A stretch of 31,888 nt of DNA from Oscillospiraceae bacterium (GTDB lineage Bacteria > Bacillota > Clostridia > Oscillospirales > Oscillospiraceae). This document shows positions 16,559 through 25,353 of the stretch, one piece after another (within the stretch, counting starts at the first letter, position 1; each line of letters opens with the position of its first letter). A program made the translations under genes and the position numbers. The stretch lies in the NCBI GenBank assembly GCA_031264545.1, contig JAISDV010000144.1, positions 1 through 31,888 of the forward strand. The letters run 5' to 3'. A model generated the notes under the pieces. It ran no database searches and was not told the origin of the DNA. It saw nothing but the letters and a program-made list of their open reading frames with translations.

Positions 16559-18625
16559 TTATTTCAGCAGAGAGTTTTCGGTCTCAAGTGTGACGGAGCT
16601 GTTTTTAAAGCTGAAATAATAGTCGAGCACGTCCCGCGCAATCGTCGCGATCGCGCTGCCGGCACCGCCCTTTTCAATGACCACGGCGACCGCGATCTCC
16701 GGGTCGTCATAGGGCGCGTAACAAATAAACACGCCGTTATTGGTGATGCCCTCGCCGAGCTGTGCCGTGCCGGTTTTCGCCGCGACCTTGTAGGGATAGC
16801 TGCCAAAGGTCTGATAGGCCGTTCCCTCCGCGGAATTGGCAACGTTATAAAGTCCGAGCTGCACCGCGTCGTAGTACTCCTGAGGCAGGCTGACCGTGTC
16901 GGCGACCTCAGCCCTGCGCTCGAAAACGCTCTTCGAGTAGTCGTAGCTGCGGACGGATTTGAGAATAGACGTTCGGTACCGCGTACCGCCGGACGCGAGG
17001 GTGGCCGTATAGCTCGCAAGCTGGAGCGGCGTGAACACGCTGTAGGACTGGCCGATCGCCGCGGCCATCGTATCGCCGTTATACCAGGGAAGCTTTTCTG
17101 TCTCCTCCTTATATTTCGCGTTTGCCATGACGCCTGTGTTCTCGGGCAGCTCGATCCCCGTCGAAGCGCCGAGCCCAAAGCGCAGCGCGCGGCTTGAAAG
17201 CTCGCCTATGGTAAAATACTCGTTGTCCGCGACCGTATAGAAGTAGTAGTTGCAGGAAACCTCGACGGCCCTCGCCGTGTTGACCTCGCCATGGCTGGCA
17301 GGATACAGCCAGCAGGTCGGCGCATAGTTTTCATCGGCATATTTGTCGTAAATACCCTTGTCGTAGATCGTCGTGCCGGTCGAAACAATGCCCAGGTCGA
17401 GCGCGGTCAGCGCCGACACCGGCTTGAAGGTCGAGCCCGGCGCGTAGCGCCCCTGCAGGGCGCGGTTGAGCAGCGGCGTCGTTTTTTTGTCAGCCTCGAG
17501 CGTGCTGTAGTCCGTCAGCAGCGTCGACAGATCAAAGCCCGGCGCGCTGGCTATCGCGAGCGGCTCTCCCGTCTTGACATTGACCGCGACCACGGCCCCG
17601 CCCGTTATCAGGTTCTCGCTCTCGTCGTCGGCCCCGCGCTGCGCATTTGCGGCCGCGATAAAGTTATTCAGCGAAATCTCCGTCGCCTCCTGCAGGCCGT
17701 TGTCGATGGTCAGGTACAGGTGGTTTCCGGGGGCCGGCTCTTTCGTATACCGCGTACTGACGACCGTGCCGCCGCGCGTCATCGTTACGACCGCCTGGCC
17801 GTCCGTTCCGTGCAGATAGTTTTCAAAGGTCCTTTCCACGCCCGCCTTGCCGACCATGGCGTTGAGCGGGTAACCCGCGTCTCGGTACTCCTTAACATCG
17901 GCTTCGTCCATCAAAGCGATATACCCCAGCAGATGGGCGGCGTATTCGGTGTTGTATTCGCGGACATAGGACTGCTGCACGATAAAGCCGGGCACATTGT
18001 TTTCCATCAGCTTCGTGATCAGGTCGATACTCACGTCCACGGCGAAAATATAATCCGAGGTGCCGATGACATAGCGGATCTTGATCTCATAGCGCACGCC
18101 GGCGACAGTCCGCGTCTGCTCCGAGGTGTAGTTGTTGTCGATGTCAAACGCGTCCCTGAAAAAGGCCATCAGCTCGACCGCGGTGGTCGAGGCCGGCAGC
18201 TTGTTGGCCTCGAGATAGGCCGCAAGCCGGGTCTTTTGCATGTCGGTCATATTGGGGACGTACTCAAAGGGCGCCTCTTTCGTGATGGGCAGCGTGTCCG
18301 TGTAGGTATCGCCCGAGTCCTCCACCGCCTGTGTCAGCTCGAGAATGACGGCGTTTGGGTCGTCCTGCTCGAACAGCTCGTCCGTATTGAAAATCAGGTT
18401 GTTGCAGACCCTGTTCGAGACAAGGACGCGCCCATAACGGTCGAGGATATTGCCGCGGGCGGCTACGACCGTGGTCGTCGTGACGATGCTGCTCTGCGAC
18501 TGGGCGTAATAATCCGCGCCCTCAACGATCTGGAGTCTGTAGAGAGATACCAGAAATACGGCTGTAAGCGACAGCAGCAGTATGCTCGTGACGGCAAGGC
18601 GCCAAGGTTTTATAAAGCGTTCCAT
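16559..18625 (-). CDS. mrdA: Penicillin-binding protein 2 (elongation transpeptidase)
   Basis: Cross-links peptidoglycan during cell elongation with the MreCD/RodA complex. The 688-residue class B PBP has an N-terminal membrane anchor (about residues 9-30), the dimerisation domain starting ARGNILDRYGRVL (56-68), and a transpeptidase domain with all three active-site motifs: Ser398-x-x-Lys401 (GSTFKP), Ser-Cys-Asn 457-459 and Lys617-Thr-Gly. An insertion of about 100 residues follows the N-terminal motif, as in other clostridial PBP2 proteins. AAAGGA lies 8 bases before the ATG. It is the last core gene of the mreC-mreD-PBP2 run, 33 bases after mreD. Confidence 0.95.
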   Translation of the reverse strand: MERFIKPWRLAVTSILLLSLTAVFLVSLYRLQIVEGADYYAQSQSSIVTTTTVVAARGNILDRYGRVLVSNRVCNNLIFNTDELFEQDDPNAVILELTQAVEDSGDTYTDTLPITKEAPFEYVPNMTDMQKTRLAAYLEANKLPASTTAVELMAFFRDAFDIDNNYTSEQTRTVAGVRYEIKIRYVIGTSDYIFAVDVSIDLITKLMENNVPGFIVQQSYVREYNTEYAAHLLGYIALMDEADVKEYRDAGYPLNAMVGKAGVERTFENYLHGTDGQAVVTMTRGGTVVSTRYTKEPAPGNHLYLTIDNGLQEATEISLNNFIAAANAQRGADDESENLITGGAVVAVNVKTGEPLAIASAPGFDLSTLLTDYSTLEADKKTTPLLNRALQGRYAPGSTFKPVSALTALDLGIVSTGTTIYDKGIYDKYADENYAPTCWLYPASHGEVNTARAVEVSCNYYFYTVADNEYFTIGELSSRALRFGLGASTGIELPENTGVMANAKYKEETEKLPWYNGDTMAAAIGQSYSVFTPLQLASYTATLASGGTRYRTSILKSVRSYDYSKSVFERRAEVADTVSLPQEYYDAVQLGLYNVANSAEGTAYQTFGSYPYKVAAKTGTAQLGEGITNNGVFICYAPYDDPEIAVAVVIEKGGAGSAIATIARDVLDYYFSFKNSSVTLETENSLLK

Positions 18626-18658
18626 AATTTTTCCTTTCGCAAGGGCTCAGAACAGTAT

Positions 18659-19174
18659 TCACTGACTCAGATCCACGCCGGACAGGCTGCGGCAGGGATA
18701 GTAGATGGCGAAGGTGAAGGGCAGAGACCAGAGGGTCTGGAGCCCGGCGACGGTCAGCACGGGCAGGAGCGCGGTGTCCGCCGCCGCGATAAAGCGGAGC
18801 ATCTGGCAGGCCGCCGTCAGGCCGAGCGCCGCGAGGCTGACGAAAAAGAAGGAGAAAAAACGCCGGTTCACAAAGAATGCGGCGAGCGCGCCGGACAAAA
18901 AGCCGATCAGCGGGAAAACAGCCGTCAGCAGGACGGGCACATCGTTAAAATGCATATCGCTGAAAAGCCCGAGCAGCAGGCCGAACACGCCGCCCCAGAC
19001 GCCGCCCTCGAAAAAGCCGACTGCAACGACGGCGACCGGCGCGATAAAGGCGCGAACCCCCAGCACCGTGACACGGGAGAGGATCACGCTCTGGACGAAA
19101 AGCACCGCCAGCATAACGCCGAAATAAACGAGCGCCCTACGTACCTTTTCGATGTCGATAATGTCAAGCAGCAT
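18659..19174 (-). CDS. mreD: Rod shape-determining protein MreD
   Basis: A 171-residue integral membrane protein with about five hydrophobic helices and no signal cleavage site. MreD sequences are poorly conserved. The call rests on size, topology, the GGVWGGVFGLLLGLFSDM segment (typical G-x-x-x-G-x-x-x-D pattern) and position between mreC and PBP2. It scaffolds the elongasome together with MreC. Start: ATG 19174 has GGAGG six bases upstream; the GTG immediately before it (19177) is the alternative. It lies 30 bases after mreC and 33 before PBP2, so the three are one operon. Confidence 0.88.
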   Translation of the reverse strand: MLLDIIDIEKVRRALVYFGVMLAVLFVQSVILSRVTVLGVRAFIAPVAVVAVGFFEGGVWGGVFGLLLGLFSDMHFNDVPVLLTAVFPLIGFLSGALAAFFVNRRFFSFFFVSLAALGLTAACQMLRFIAAADTALLPVLTVAGLQTLWSLPFTFAIYYPCRSLSGVDLSQ

Positions 19175-19204
19175 CACACGCCTCCGCGCGCGGACAAGCT
19201 TCGG

Positions 19205-20056
19205 CTAGTCCACAACGTTGAAATCCTTGATGATAAAAACCTGAGAGAGGGTCCCGAGCGCACAGGAAGGCGTGACCGTGGCATATGCCAGCTGCCCGCC
19301 GGCCTCGGTCCTGACCGTGCTGACCGTTCCGATCTCGAGACCCCTGGGAAAGGCTCCGCCCTTTCCTGAACTGATCAGGACGTCGCCCGCGAAAACCTGC
19401 GTCTCCTCGGTGAGATAGCTGAGCTTCGTCTCACCCTCCCGCATGAGCGCGAAATCGCCGACGACCATCGCGGCGTTTCCGCCCTCGCCGACAAGCGCGC
19501 CGATGCGCATATCCGTATCGATCACGGAGCGGATCGTCGCCCAGCCGTCTCCGGTCTCGATGATCTGGCCGACAAAGTTGTACTTGCTGTCGATCACGCA
19601 GTCGCCGACCGCGATGCCGCTCTCCCCGCCCTTGTCTATCGTGTAGCTGACGCTCCAGTTCGACGACGGACGGTCAACGATCTTCGCGTCCTCGAATACG
19701 AAGTCCGTATGCCTGTCGCTCAGGCTGAGCAGCTCACGGAAGCGCGCGTTTTCACGCTCCGCCTCCTCCGCCTCGCGCAGCTTTCTCTGCGCCTCGGCAA
19801 GCTGAGTCTCGAGCTGCGCGTTTTCCGCGACCAGGCTGTCATACCGGAACATGTAGCCGTAAATATTTTCAAGCCAGCCAATCAGCCCGCTCGCCCCCTG
19901 CCTGACAGGCAGGGTCAGCGAAGCCGCGGCGTTCTCGACGATCCCGGCGCCGCCGCTCGAACGGCGGGCAGCAAAGCCGTAGGCCAGCGCGACAACGGCG
20001 ACAGCTATGCCCAGCCATAGTCCCCTTTTCCGGATAAAATCCCTGAACTTGTTCAA
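19205..20056 (-). CDS. mreC: Rod shape-determining protein MreC
   Basis: A 283-residue bitopic protein that links the cytoskeleton to peptidoglycan synthases. It has a basic N-terminus (RDFIRKRG), one membrane helix (about residues 13-30), a coiled coil (about 70-105, ENAQLETQLAEAQRKLREAEEAE) and the two beta-barrel domains typical of MreC (VSYTIDKGGESGI, then GDVLISSGKGGAFPRGLEIG). The start is taken as TTG 20056, which overlaps the maf stop in a TTGA quartet, implying translational coupling. An upstream GTG (20101) would add 15 residues that lie wholly within maf and look unrelated. Confidence 0.92.
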   Translation of the reverse strand: MNKFRDFIRKRGLWLGIAVAVVALAYGFAARRSSGGAGIVENAAASLTLPVRQGASGLIGWLENIYGYMFRYDSLVAENAQLETQLAEAQRKLREAEEAERENARFRELLSLSDRHTDFVFEDAKIVDRPSSNWSVSYTIDKGGESGIAVGDCVIDSKYNFVGQIIETGDGWATIRSVIDTDMRIGALVGEGGNAAMVVGDFALMREGETKLSYLTEETQVFAGDVLISSGKGGAFPRGLEIGTVSTVRTEAGGQLAYATVTPSCALGTLSQVFIIKDFNVVD

Positions 20057-20625
20057 ATCAAACTCACGCCCATTTTCTCCAGCATTTGTGAAAGCCTGCA
20101 CAGGGGAAGTCCCATAATGTTAAAAAAGTCCCCTTCAATGCCTACTACGAAAAGCGCGCCTATGCCCTGCGCGCCGTAAGCGCCCGCCTTGTCCATCGGC
20201 TCGCCCGTGGCAATATACGCCAGAATTTCGCGCTCGGTCAGCCGGCGGAAACGCACCAGTGTTTTTTCGTGCTCGGTCCGGGCACAGCCGCCCCGCAGAA
20301 CCGTTACGCCGGTATAGACCGCGTGCGTCCGTCCCGAAAGCGCCGACAGCATGGCGCGGGCGGCGTTCTCGTCGGCAGGCTTACCCATAACGGCGCCGTC
20401 GAGACAGACGACGGTATCCGCCGCGATGATGAGCGCCTCCGTGCCGCAGCACGCCGAGACCTTCTCCGCCTTTGTGCGGGAAAGCGCCCGGACAAGCGCT
20501 TCCGGAGACAGCGCGCCATCTGCTTCTTCCTCCCCTTCCGCGGGGATCACCAAAAAATTCTTAAGTCCCAGCATCGTCAGAAGCGCACGCCTTCTCGGCG
20601 AGGCCGACGCAAGTATGATATCCAT
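20053..20625 (-). CDS. maf: Maf-family nucleotide pyrophosphatase
   Basis: Hydrolyses non-canonical or pyrimidine nucleoside triphosphates (dTTP/UTP type) to monophosphates and so limits their incorporation; some members affect septation. The 190-residue protein opens with the signature LASASPRRRALL (residues 5-16). It has AADTVVCLDGAVMGKP near residue 70 and DKAGAYGAQGIGALFV near 145, all typical Maf motifs. GAGGATAGGA precedes the ATG at 20625. Its stop overlaps the mreC start. A maf gene directly before mreC is a classic Firmicutes arrangement (mreBCD region), which supports both calls; mreB itself is not in this cluster. Confidence 0.95.
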   Translation of the reverse strand: MDIILASASPRRRALLTMLGLKNFLVIPAEGEEEADGALSPEALVRALSRTKAEKVSACCGTEALIIAADTVVCLDGAVMGKPADENAARAMLSALSGRTHAVYTGVTVLRGGCARTEHEKTLVRFRRLTEREILAYIATGEPMDKAGAYGAQGIGALFVVGIEGDFFNIMGLPLCRLSQMLEKMGVSLI

Positions 20626-20641
20626 TTCCTATCCTCGGTTT

Positions 20642-22729
20642 CTATTCCACGCCGCGGTAATAGAGGCCTCTTGTCAGTCCGTTCGGCACATAGCCGGTCC
20701 CGCCCCTGTAGCTGTCCGCCACGCGTATACATTCCTCCGGCCCCTCGTTTGTAAACAGGAGCCTGATGCCCCAGAGCCCGCAACGCGCCAAATCCTTTTT
20801 CCTGTCCGCCAGGAACAGCCTGTGGGCGTTGAGGATCACATTGCGGCAGCCGGCCTCCCGGACGACGGGAAAAAGCCGCCCTGTTCTGTCCGAAAGCGAA
20901 ACCGGGTTCCGGCAGCCGCACCTGCCCGCGCTGTTTTTGATGATACACTGGTCGCTCACCATCAGCGGCAGGCGGCCGTAAGCGATGATCTCGGTGTTCA
21001 GAGGCTTTTTCATATCCCTGATCTGGCTGAGCCGCAGCTCAAAGGAGGCAGTCGCCGAAAGGAAGCCCGCGGCGCTCAGCACCTGCAAGGCCTCGGAATT
21101 ATAGATGTTCAGGCCGAAATCCCCTCTGACGTTCAGCCGGGCGAGCCTTGCGTATTTGATATGTCCCATGTTGCCCAGAAGCGCCTCGTCCACGCCCATA
21201 TCCTTAGCCCTGCGGAGCTGCCGCAGCAGCTCCGGCGCCTCCGTGTCGGTCACCACGCGCGGCAGGACTGCGACGAGAAGCGCGCCTCTTTCGACGAAGG
21301 GCAGCACGGCCCGGTGGTTTTCCACGAGCATCGCCAAAGGGACATAGAGACAATCCGGCTCGGCGGCGGCGAGCTTTTCCGTGAGCTGATCGGCCGAGCC
21401 GATTTGGAAAATCAACTTCGGCCCGCCGAGCGCCTTAACATCCTGCGGCGCGCGCGGCAGCGCTCCGGTCTTTCCCGCCGGAGCCGTTTTCCGCGCGTTC
21501 GTGAGATCCTCCAGAAGAATCCGGCGCAGCTCATTCATGCTCGAAACAGGCAGAAACAAGCCCTCGTCCAACACAGTCTCCACCTCTGAGCAGAGGTAGG
21601 GCGTGCCGCCGGTCTTATAAAACTGGTCGTGAACCGCCTGCCTTGTGAGAACCTGGCTTGCCGCTCTCTGCGGCACAGGGCCGTCCCTGACGACTTTATG
21701 ACCGTCGCCGTCCTCAACGGCGAATTTTGCGGGCCTGTCCGCCCGGATCAGCGCGAAAAATTTGACGGGCACGCGGCGAAGCTCCGCTCCGCCGTAAGCC
21801 CTGCGCGCCGCCGCATAGAGCTTGTTTGCGTCCCTGTCCGGCTCGCCGCGGACGCCGAACATCCCGGCGTCCTTATTCCCGGTCAGATACCCGTCGGTAA
21901 AACCCTGGCGCGAAAAGGCAAGCTCGAGCTGCTCCATTTCGGCTTCCGTCGGCTCCAGCCCCTCGCGTATCGCCCGGGAATAGATTCCCGTGACGATGGC
22001 GGAATATTCCGGGCGCTTCATGCGCCCCTCGATCTTGACACAGGCGACGCCCGCTTTTTCCAGCGCGCCGAGACAGGACACCAGACAGCTGTCCTTCAGG
22101 CTCAGCGGGTGGTCGTCCGCCCGTCCGCCGAGACTGTAGTCCAGGCGGCAGGGCTGAGCGCAGGCGCCGCGGCTGCCGCTGCGCCTGCCGATGAACGCGC
22201 TCATGTAGCACTGCCCGGAATGGCAGAAGCACAGAGCGCCGTGGACAAACACCTCGATCCCGATGGGTGAACGCGCCGCGATGAACGCGATCTGCTCAAG
22301 GCTCAGCTCCCTCGCGAGCACCGCCCTCGTCAGCCCCATTTCCGCCGCGGCCTCAACCCCGGCGAGGTTGTGGATGCTCATCTGCGTGCTGGCGTGCAGC
22401 GGCAGCTCCGGCAGGACGCCGCGCAGCGTCCTGGCAAGGCCCAGATCCTGAACCAGCACCGCATCCGCGCCAATTTCGGACGCGCGCGCGGCAAGCCTCA
22501 CGGCCTCCGCCAATTCCCTGTCGCCCACAAGGGTGTTGAGCGTCACATAGACCTTGCAGCCCCGGACACGGCAATAGCGGACGGCGGTCTCGAACTCCGC
22601 GTCCGTGAAATTCTTCGCGCTCCGGCGCGCATTATGGACGCCGAGGCCCATATAAACTGCATCTGCCCCGCTCTGGACGGCGGCAACGACCGCCTCCGGC
22701 GAACCGGCAGGTGATAAAAGCTCCAACAT
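20642..22729 (-). CDS. U32-family peptidase / RlhA-like protein
   Basis: A 695-residue member of the U32 (collagenase-like) family. The N-terminal barrel begins LLSPAGSPEAVVAAVQSGADAVYMG in two short blocks (residues 4-28). The conserved core has EVFVHGALCFCHSGQCYMS at 159-177 and GSRGACAQPCR at 185-195. Cys167, Cys169, Cys174, Cys190 and Cys194 are candidate metal or iron-sulfur ligands. Related proteins act in 23S rRNA C2501 hydroxylation or in ubiquinone hydroxylation rather than proteolysis, so the peptidase name may mislead. The long C-terminal half is the family's DUF3656-type extension. It sits 16 bases before maf and 26 after zapA in the same operon. Confidence 0.9.
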   Translation of the reverse strand: MLELLSPAGSPEAVVAAVQSGADAVYMGLGVHNARRSAKNFTDAEFETAVRYCRVRGCKVYVTLNTLVGDRELAEAVRLAARASEIGADAVLVQDLGLARTLRGVLPELPLHASTQMSIHNLAGVEAAAEMGLTRAVLARELSLEQIAFIAARSPIGIEVFVHGALCFCHSGQCYMSAFIGRRSGSRGACAQPCRLDYSLGGRADDHPLSLKDSCLVSCLGALEKAGVACVKIEGRMKRPEYSAIVTGIYSRAIREGLEPTEAEMEQLELAFSRQGFTDGYLTGNKDAGMFGVRGEPDRDANKLYAAARRAYGGAELRRVPVKFFALIRADRPAKFAVEDGDGHKVVRDGPVPQRAASQVLTRQAVHDQFYKTGGTPYLCSEVETVLDEGLFLPVSSMNELRRILLEDLTNARKTAPAGKTGALPRAPQDVKALGGPKLIFQIGSADQLTEKLAAAEPDCLYVPLAMLVENHRAVLPFVERGALLVAVLPRVVTDTEAPELLRQLRRAKDMGVDEALLGNMGHIKYARLARLNVRGDFGLNIYNSEALQVLSAAGFLSATASFELRLSQIRDMKKPLNTEIIAYGRLPLMVSDQCIIKNSAGRCGCRNPVSLSDRTGRLFPVVREAGCRNVILNAHRLFLADRKKDLARCGLWGIRLLFTNEGPEECIRVADSYRGGTGYVPNGLTRGLYYRGVE

Positions 22730-22755
22730 AGAACTATGCCTTTCGGATCAAGCCT

Positions 22756-23019
22756 CTACAAAAGCGTGACCGGCTCCGGCGGCTCGGCCGGCTTTTTTTT
22801 CCCGGCTTTATTTTTCTTCTGAAGCGCCTTGAGGTAACGATCGGCCATATCGAGGGCGGCCATCGTCGCGCAGTCGAGCGCGGATGCGCCCGAATCGCGC
22901 TTGATCTCAAGGATCTTGACGGTCACAAAATTTGCAAGCTCACGGACATACTCGGGATCTTCATCCGTCTTAAGCTGATACTCGCGGCCGGCGATATCGA
23001 CAGATATATCCTTCATCAT
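22756..23019 (-). CDS. zapA: Cell division protein ZapA
   Basis: An 87-residue protein that bundles FtsZ filaments at the division ring. ISVDIAGREYQLKTDEDPEYV at the N-terminus (given here as family-typical positions 5-25) and the helical stretch with ALDMADRYLKALQKK match the ZapA pattern of a small head plus a coiled-coil tail; the tail is short and Lys/Pro-rich. The first of two ATG codons (23019) follows GAGGTG at 9 bases; the frame continues upstream without family-like sequence. It is the first gene of the long cluster zapA-U32-maf-mreC-mreD-PBP2, and zapA next to a U32 peptidase is common in Clostridia. Confidence 0.9.
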   Translation of the reverse strand: MMKDISVDIAGREYQLKTDEDPEYVRELANFVTVKILEIKRDSGASALDCATMAALDMADRYLKALQKKNKAGKKKPAEPPEPVTLL

Positions 23020-23130
23020 TTCGGCATCCACCTCTTCCGTATTTCTCGCAGCGCACCGCACGGAGCGTCCTATACTCGTCCCCTTGCCGGGCCGTCATTT
23101 TATCAGGCGTCATGACTGTGCCACAGTTAT

Positions 23131-23163
23131 TATACCACAGGCGCAGAGTGCCGTCGTGGTATA
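23131..23163. other. Inverted repeat in zapA promoter region
   Basis: TATACCAC (23131-23138) and GTGGTATA (23156-23163) are perfect complements about 17 bases apart. The minus-strand TATAAT of a possible zapA promoter overlaps the left arm. It could be an operator for a dimeric regulator. Confidence 0.4.
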
Positions 23164-23175
23164 TGTATTTCAATC

Positions 23176-23209
23176 ATGTTATAATGTCCGCCTGCGGACA
23201 TTATAACAT
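23176..23209. other. Perfect 15-bp palindrome between zapA and dnaD
   Basis: ATGTTATAATGTCCG (23176-23190) is exactly complemented by 23195-23209 around loop CCTG. TTATAATG lies inside it. The string ATGTTATAAT recurs at 23240-23249, overlapping the dnaD -10. It may be an operator or a transcribed hairpin for one of the divergent units. Confidence 0.6.
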
Positions 23210-23220
23210 AAATCGCTGTA

Positions 23221-23249
23221 TTGCTACAAGTTAAAAATAATGTTATAAT
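23221..23249 (+). promoter_or_regulatory. Sigma-A promoter of the dnaD-dnaC pair
   Basis: TTGCTA (23221-23226) and a perfect TATAAT (23244-23249) are 17 bases apart. The start codon at 23283 follows after a short leader with ACGGAGGGA. Confidence 0.75.
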
Positions 23250-23282
23250 ATATTTCCATGACCGCGCCGCACGGAGGGACAT

Positions 23283-24233
23283 ATGGAGAACAGAAATTTC
23301 AAGCTTTCCGGGGAACCGAGCCTCGCCATCCCCGTGTCGGACGCGGACAGACTCTTGCGCGCGGGAGACGGCACGGCCGCCCTGCTCTACCTCTACGCCC
23401 TGCGCAGCGGCGAAAGCCTTGCTCCCGAAAAAGCGGCGGCTGCCCTCAGCCGCACGGAGAAGGAAATCACGAAGGCCGCCGCCGTCCTCTGCGGACTCGG
23501 CCTTTTTTCCTCCGGCGGGAAAAGCCGCGAGCTGCCCCTCCCCGCGGACGAGCTGCCCGAATACACGGCGGAGGACCTTGCCCGCCGCACTGGGGAAAAC
23601 GGCGAATTCCGCGCGGTCGTCGAGGAGACCCAGCGCATGCTTGGCCGTATGCTCACCGGGGCGGACTTAAAGCTCCTTTTCGGGATCTACGACTATCTCC
23701 GCCTTCCCGCGGAAGTGATTTTCCTGCTGATCAACCACTGCGTCGAGGAAACGCGCGAACGCCTCGGTCCGGGAAAGACTCCCTCGATGCGCAGCATCGA
23801 AAAGGACGCCTATATCTGGTACAACCATGAGCTGCTGACGCTCGAGCGCGCGGAGGAATATCTCCTGCTGAAAAGGGCGCGCGCCGGCACGATGCGCGAC
23901 GTCAAGCGCCTGCTCCAGATCGGCGGCCGGAATTTCAGCGCGACCGAGCACAAATACGCCGAGAGCTGGCTCGATATGGGCTTTGACCTCGAGGCCATCG
24001 CCCTGGCCTACGACAAGACCATCGTTAAGACCGGCTCCCTCGCCTGGAAATACATGAACTCCATCCTCGCAAGCTGGCACGCAAAGGGCCTGCATACGGC
24101 GGAAGAAATCTCCATGGGCGACAGCCGGCACGGACAAGCCCGCCCGCCCGCCGGCAGGACGGCGGCACGGCAGGGTTCCGAGCCCGAATCCGAGCGCATG
24201 CGGAAAATCTGGGATAAGGTCAAAAACGGCTGA
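23283..24233 (+). CDS. dnaD: DnaD-domain replication protein (helicase loader component)
   Basis: A 316-residue DnaD/DnaB-family protein. A winged-helix-like N-terminus (residues 20-85) is followed by two DnaD-like C-domains, at about 115-190 (DLKLLFGIYDYLRLPAEVI) and 195-275. The second ends in AWKYMNSILASWHAKG, the Y-x-x-x-I-x-x-x-W signature of DnaD repeats. In Bacillus such proteins remodel oriC and help load the replicative helicase. Chromosomal DnaD and prophage DnaD-like proteins share this pattern; here no phage genes flank it and a DnaC-type loader follows 15 bases downstream, so a housekeeping role is favoured. ACGGAGGGA ends a few bases before the ATG. Confidence 0.88.
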   Translation: MENRNFKLSGEPSLAIPVSDADRLLRAGDGTAALLYLYALRSGESLAPEKAAAALSRTEKEITKAAAVLCGLGLFSSGGKSRELPLPADELPEYTAEDLARRTGENGEFRAVVEETQRMLGRMLTGADLKLLFGIYDYLRLPAEVIFLLINHCVEETRERLGPGKTPSMRSIEKDAYIWYNHELLTLERAEEYLLLKRARAGTMRDVKRLLQIGGRNFSATEHKYAESWLDMGFDLEAIALAYDKTIVKTGSLAWKYMNSILASWHAKGLHTAEEISMGDSRHGQARPPAGRTAARQGSEPESERMRKIWDKVKNG

Positions 24234-24248
24234 TGATGAGGTGCGGCA

Positions 24249-25256
24249 ATGTCTTATGACGGAAAGATCCTGGCCAGGGCCAGGGATATGATCGCCGGCC
24301 GGAGGCGCGCAAACGCGGAGACGCTCGCCCGCCGCAGGGCCGAGGTGCTCGCCCGTTCGCCCGCCGTCATGGCGGCTGAGGCGGAGATCACGGGGCTGAT
24401 CAGCGCCGTCGCCTCCGGCGCGCTGAAAAAGGGCTTCGACGCGGGCACCGCCGTCTCCGGTGTGCGGGCGGACTGCGAGGCGCTCCTCAGGCGGCGCGCG
24501 GAGTTGCTCGAGCGCGCGGGCTTTCCCGCGGACTATCTGGATGAAAAATACGACTGCGCGCTCTGCCGTGACACGGGCTATGTCCTCGGCAAGCCCTGCG
24601 GCTGCCTCAACGCCGTTTACAAGGCCGAGACCGTCCGGGAGCTGAGCAGCATGCTCAGCATAGGCGACCAGAGCTTCGAGCGCTTCGACCTCAGCCTTTA
24701 CGATGATACCTATGACCGGGAGCACAATGACAGCCCCCGGGCGCTCGCGGAGGCGGCTTTCACCATCTGCCGGGAATACGCCGCGAATTTCGGAAAAAAG
24801 TCGGCCAATCTCCTCTTCCGCGGCGGCACGGGGCTGGGCAAAACTTTCCTCTCGGCCTCGATTGCGCGGGTCGTCTCCGAAAAGGGCTTTTCCGTTGTTT
24901 ATGACACCGCCGTCTCGGTCGTCGGCGCCTTCGAGCTGCAGAAATTCGACCGCGGCGGCGCCGACGCCGAAGAGGTCGCCTCCCGCGTACGGCGTTATAT
25001 GGACTGCGAGCTTCTGCTCCTGGACGATCTCGGCACGGAAATGATCACGGGCTTTGCCCAGAGCGCCCTGTATTCTTTGGTCAACGGCCGCCTGCTCTCC
25101 GGCGGGAAAACGGTCATCACGACAAATCTCGGGGGTGAGGAGCTGCGCCGGCGCTACACGCCGCCGCTCGTCTCCCGACTCGAGGGCGAATATATCGCGC
25201 TGAGCTTTGCCGGGCGGGATATCCGCACGGTCAAACGCGAGCGCGGGCTGCGCTGA
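24249..25256 (+). CDS. dnaC: DnaC-type AAA+ helicase loader ATPase
   Basis: A 335-residue ATPase of the DnaC/DnaI family that loads the replicative helicase with DnaD. The N-terminal half has long charged helices and a cysteine cluster (CALC at 103-106, CGC at 117-119) that probably binds zinc, as in Bacillus DnaI. The AAA+ domain has Walker A GGTGLGKT at 192-199, Walker B LLLLDDLGTE and the sensor-like TTNLGGEELRRRY. The gene starts 15 bases after dnaD with GAGGTG upstream of the ATG, so the two form an operon. A diverged copy of the palindromic repeat and a terminator-like hairpin follow the stop. Confidence 0.92.
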   Translation: MSYDGKILARARDMIAGRRRANAETLARRRAEVLARSPAVMAAEAEITGLISAVASGALKKGFDAGTAVSGVRADCEALLRRRAELLERAGFPADYLDEKYDCALCRDTGYVLGKPCGCLNAVYKAETVRELSSMLSIGDQSFERFDLSLYDDTYDREHNDSPRALAEAAFTICREYAANFGKKSANLLFRGGTGLGKTFLSASIARVVSEKGFSVVYDTAVSVVGAFELQKFDRGGADAEEVASRVRRYMDCELLLLDDLGTEMITGFAQSALYSLVNGRLLSGGKTVITTNLGGEELRRRYTPPLVSRLEGEYIALSFAGRDIRTVKRERGLR

Positions 25257-25353
25257 ATTAAGCGCCTGTATCCATGTCCTGAAATCGGCGGCGCTGAGCC
25301 GCGCGGCGGGCAAAGCGCACGCCCGGAGTCCGCAAAAATACGTCGTGAGACTT

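Noticed and set aside
17291..19369. Long plus-strand open frame (about 690 codons) over PBP2 and mreD
   Set aside because: It is antisense to two clear genes, low in recognisable motifs and rich in Arg/Gly/Gln, typical of chance open frames opposite GC-rich genes. The same applies to 12599-13834, 10552-12012, 20351-21589 (+) and 23667-25313 (-).
23283..25256. dnaD-dnaC as a prophage replication module
   Set aside because: No integrase, repressor or phage structural gene is adjacent, base composition matches the core genes, and the neighbours are zapA and proS.
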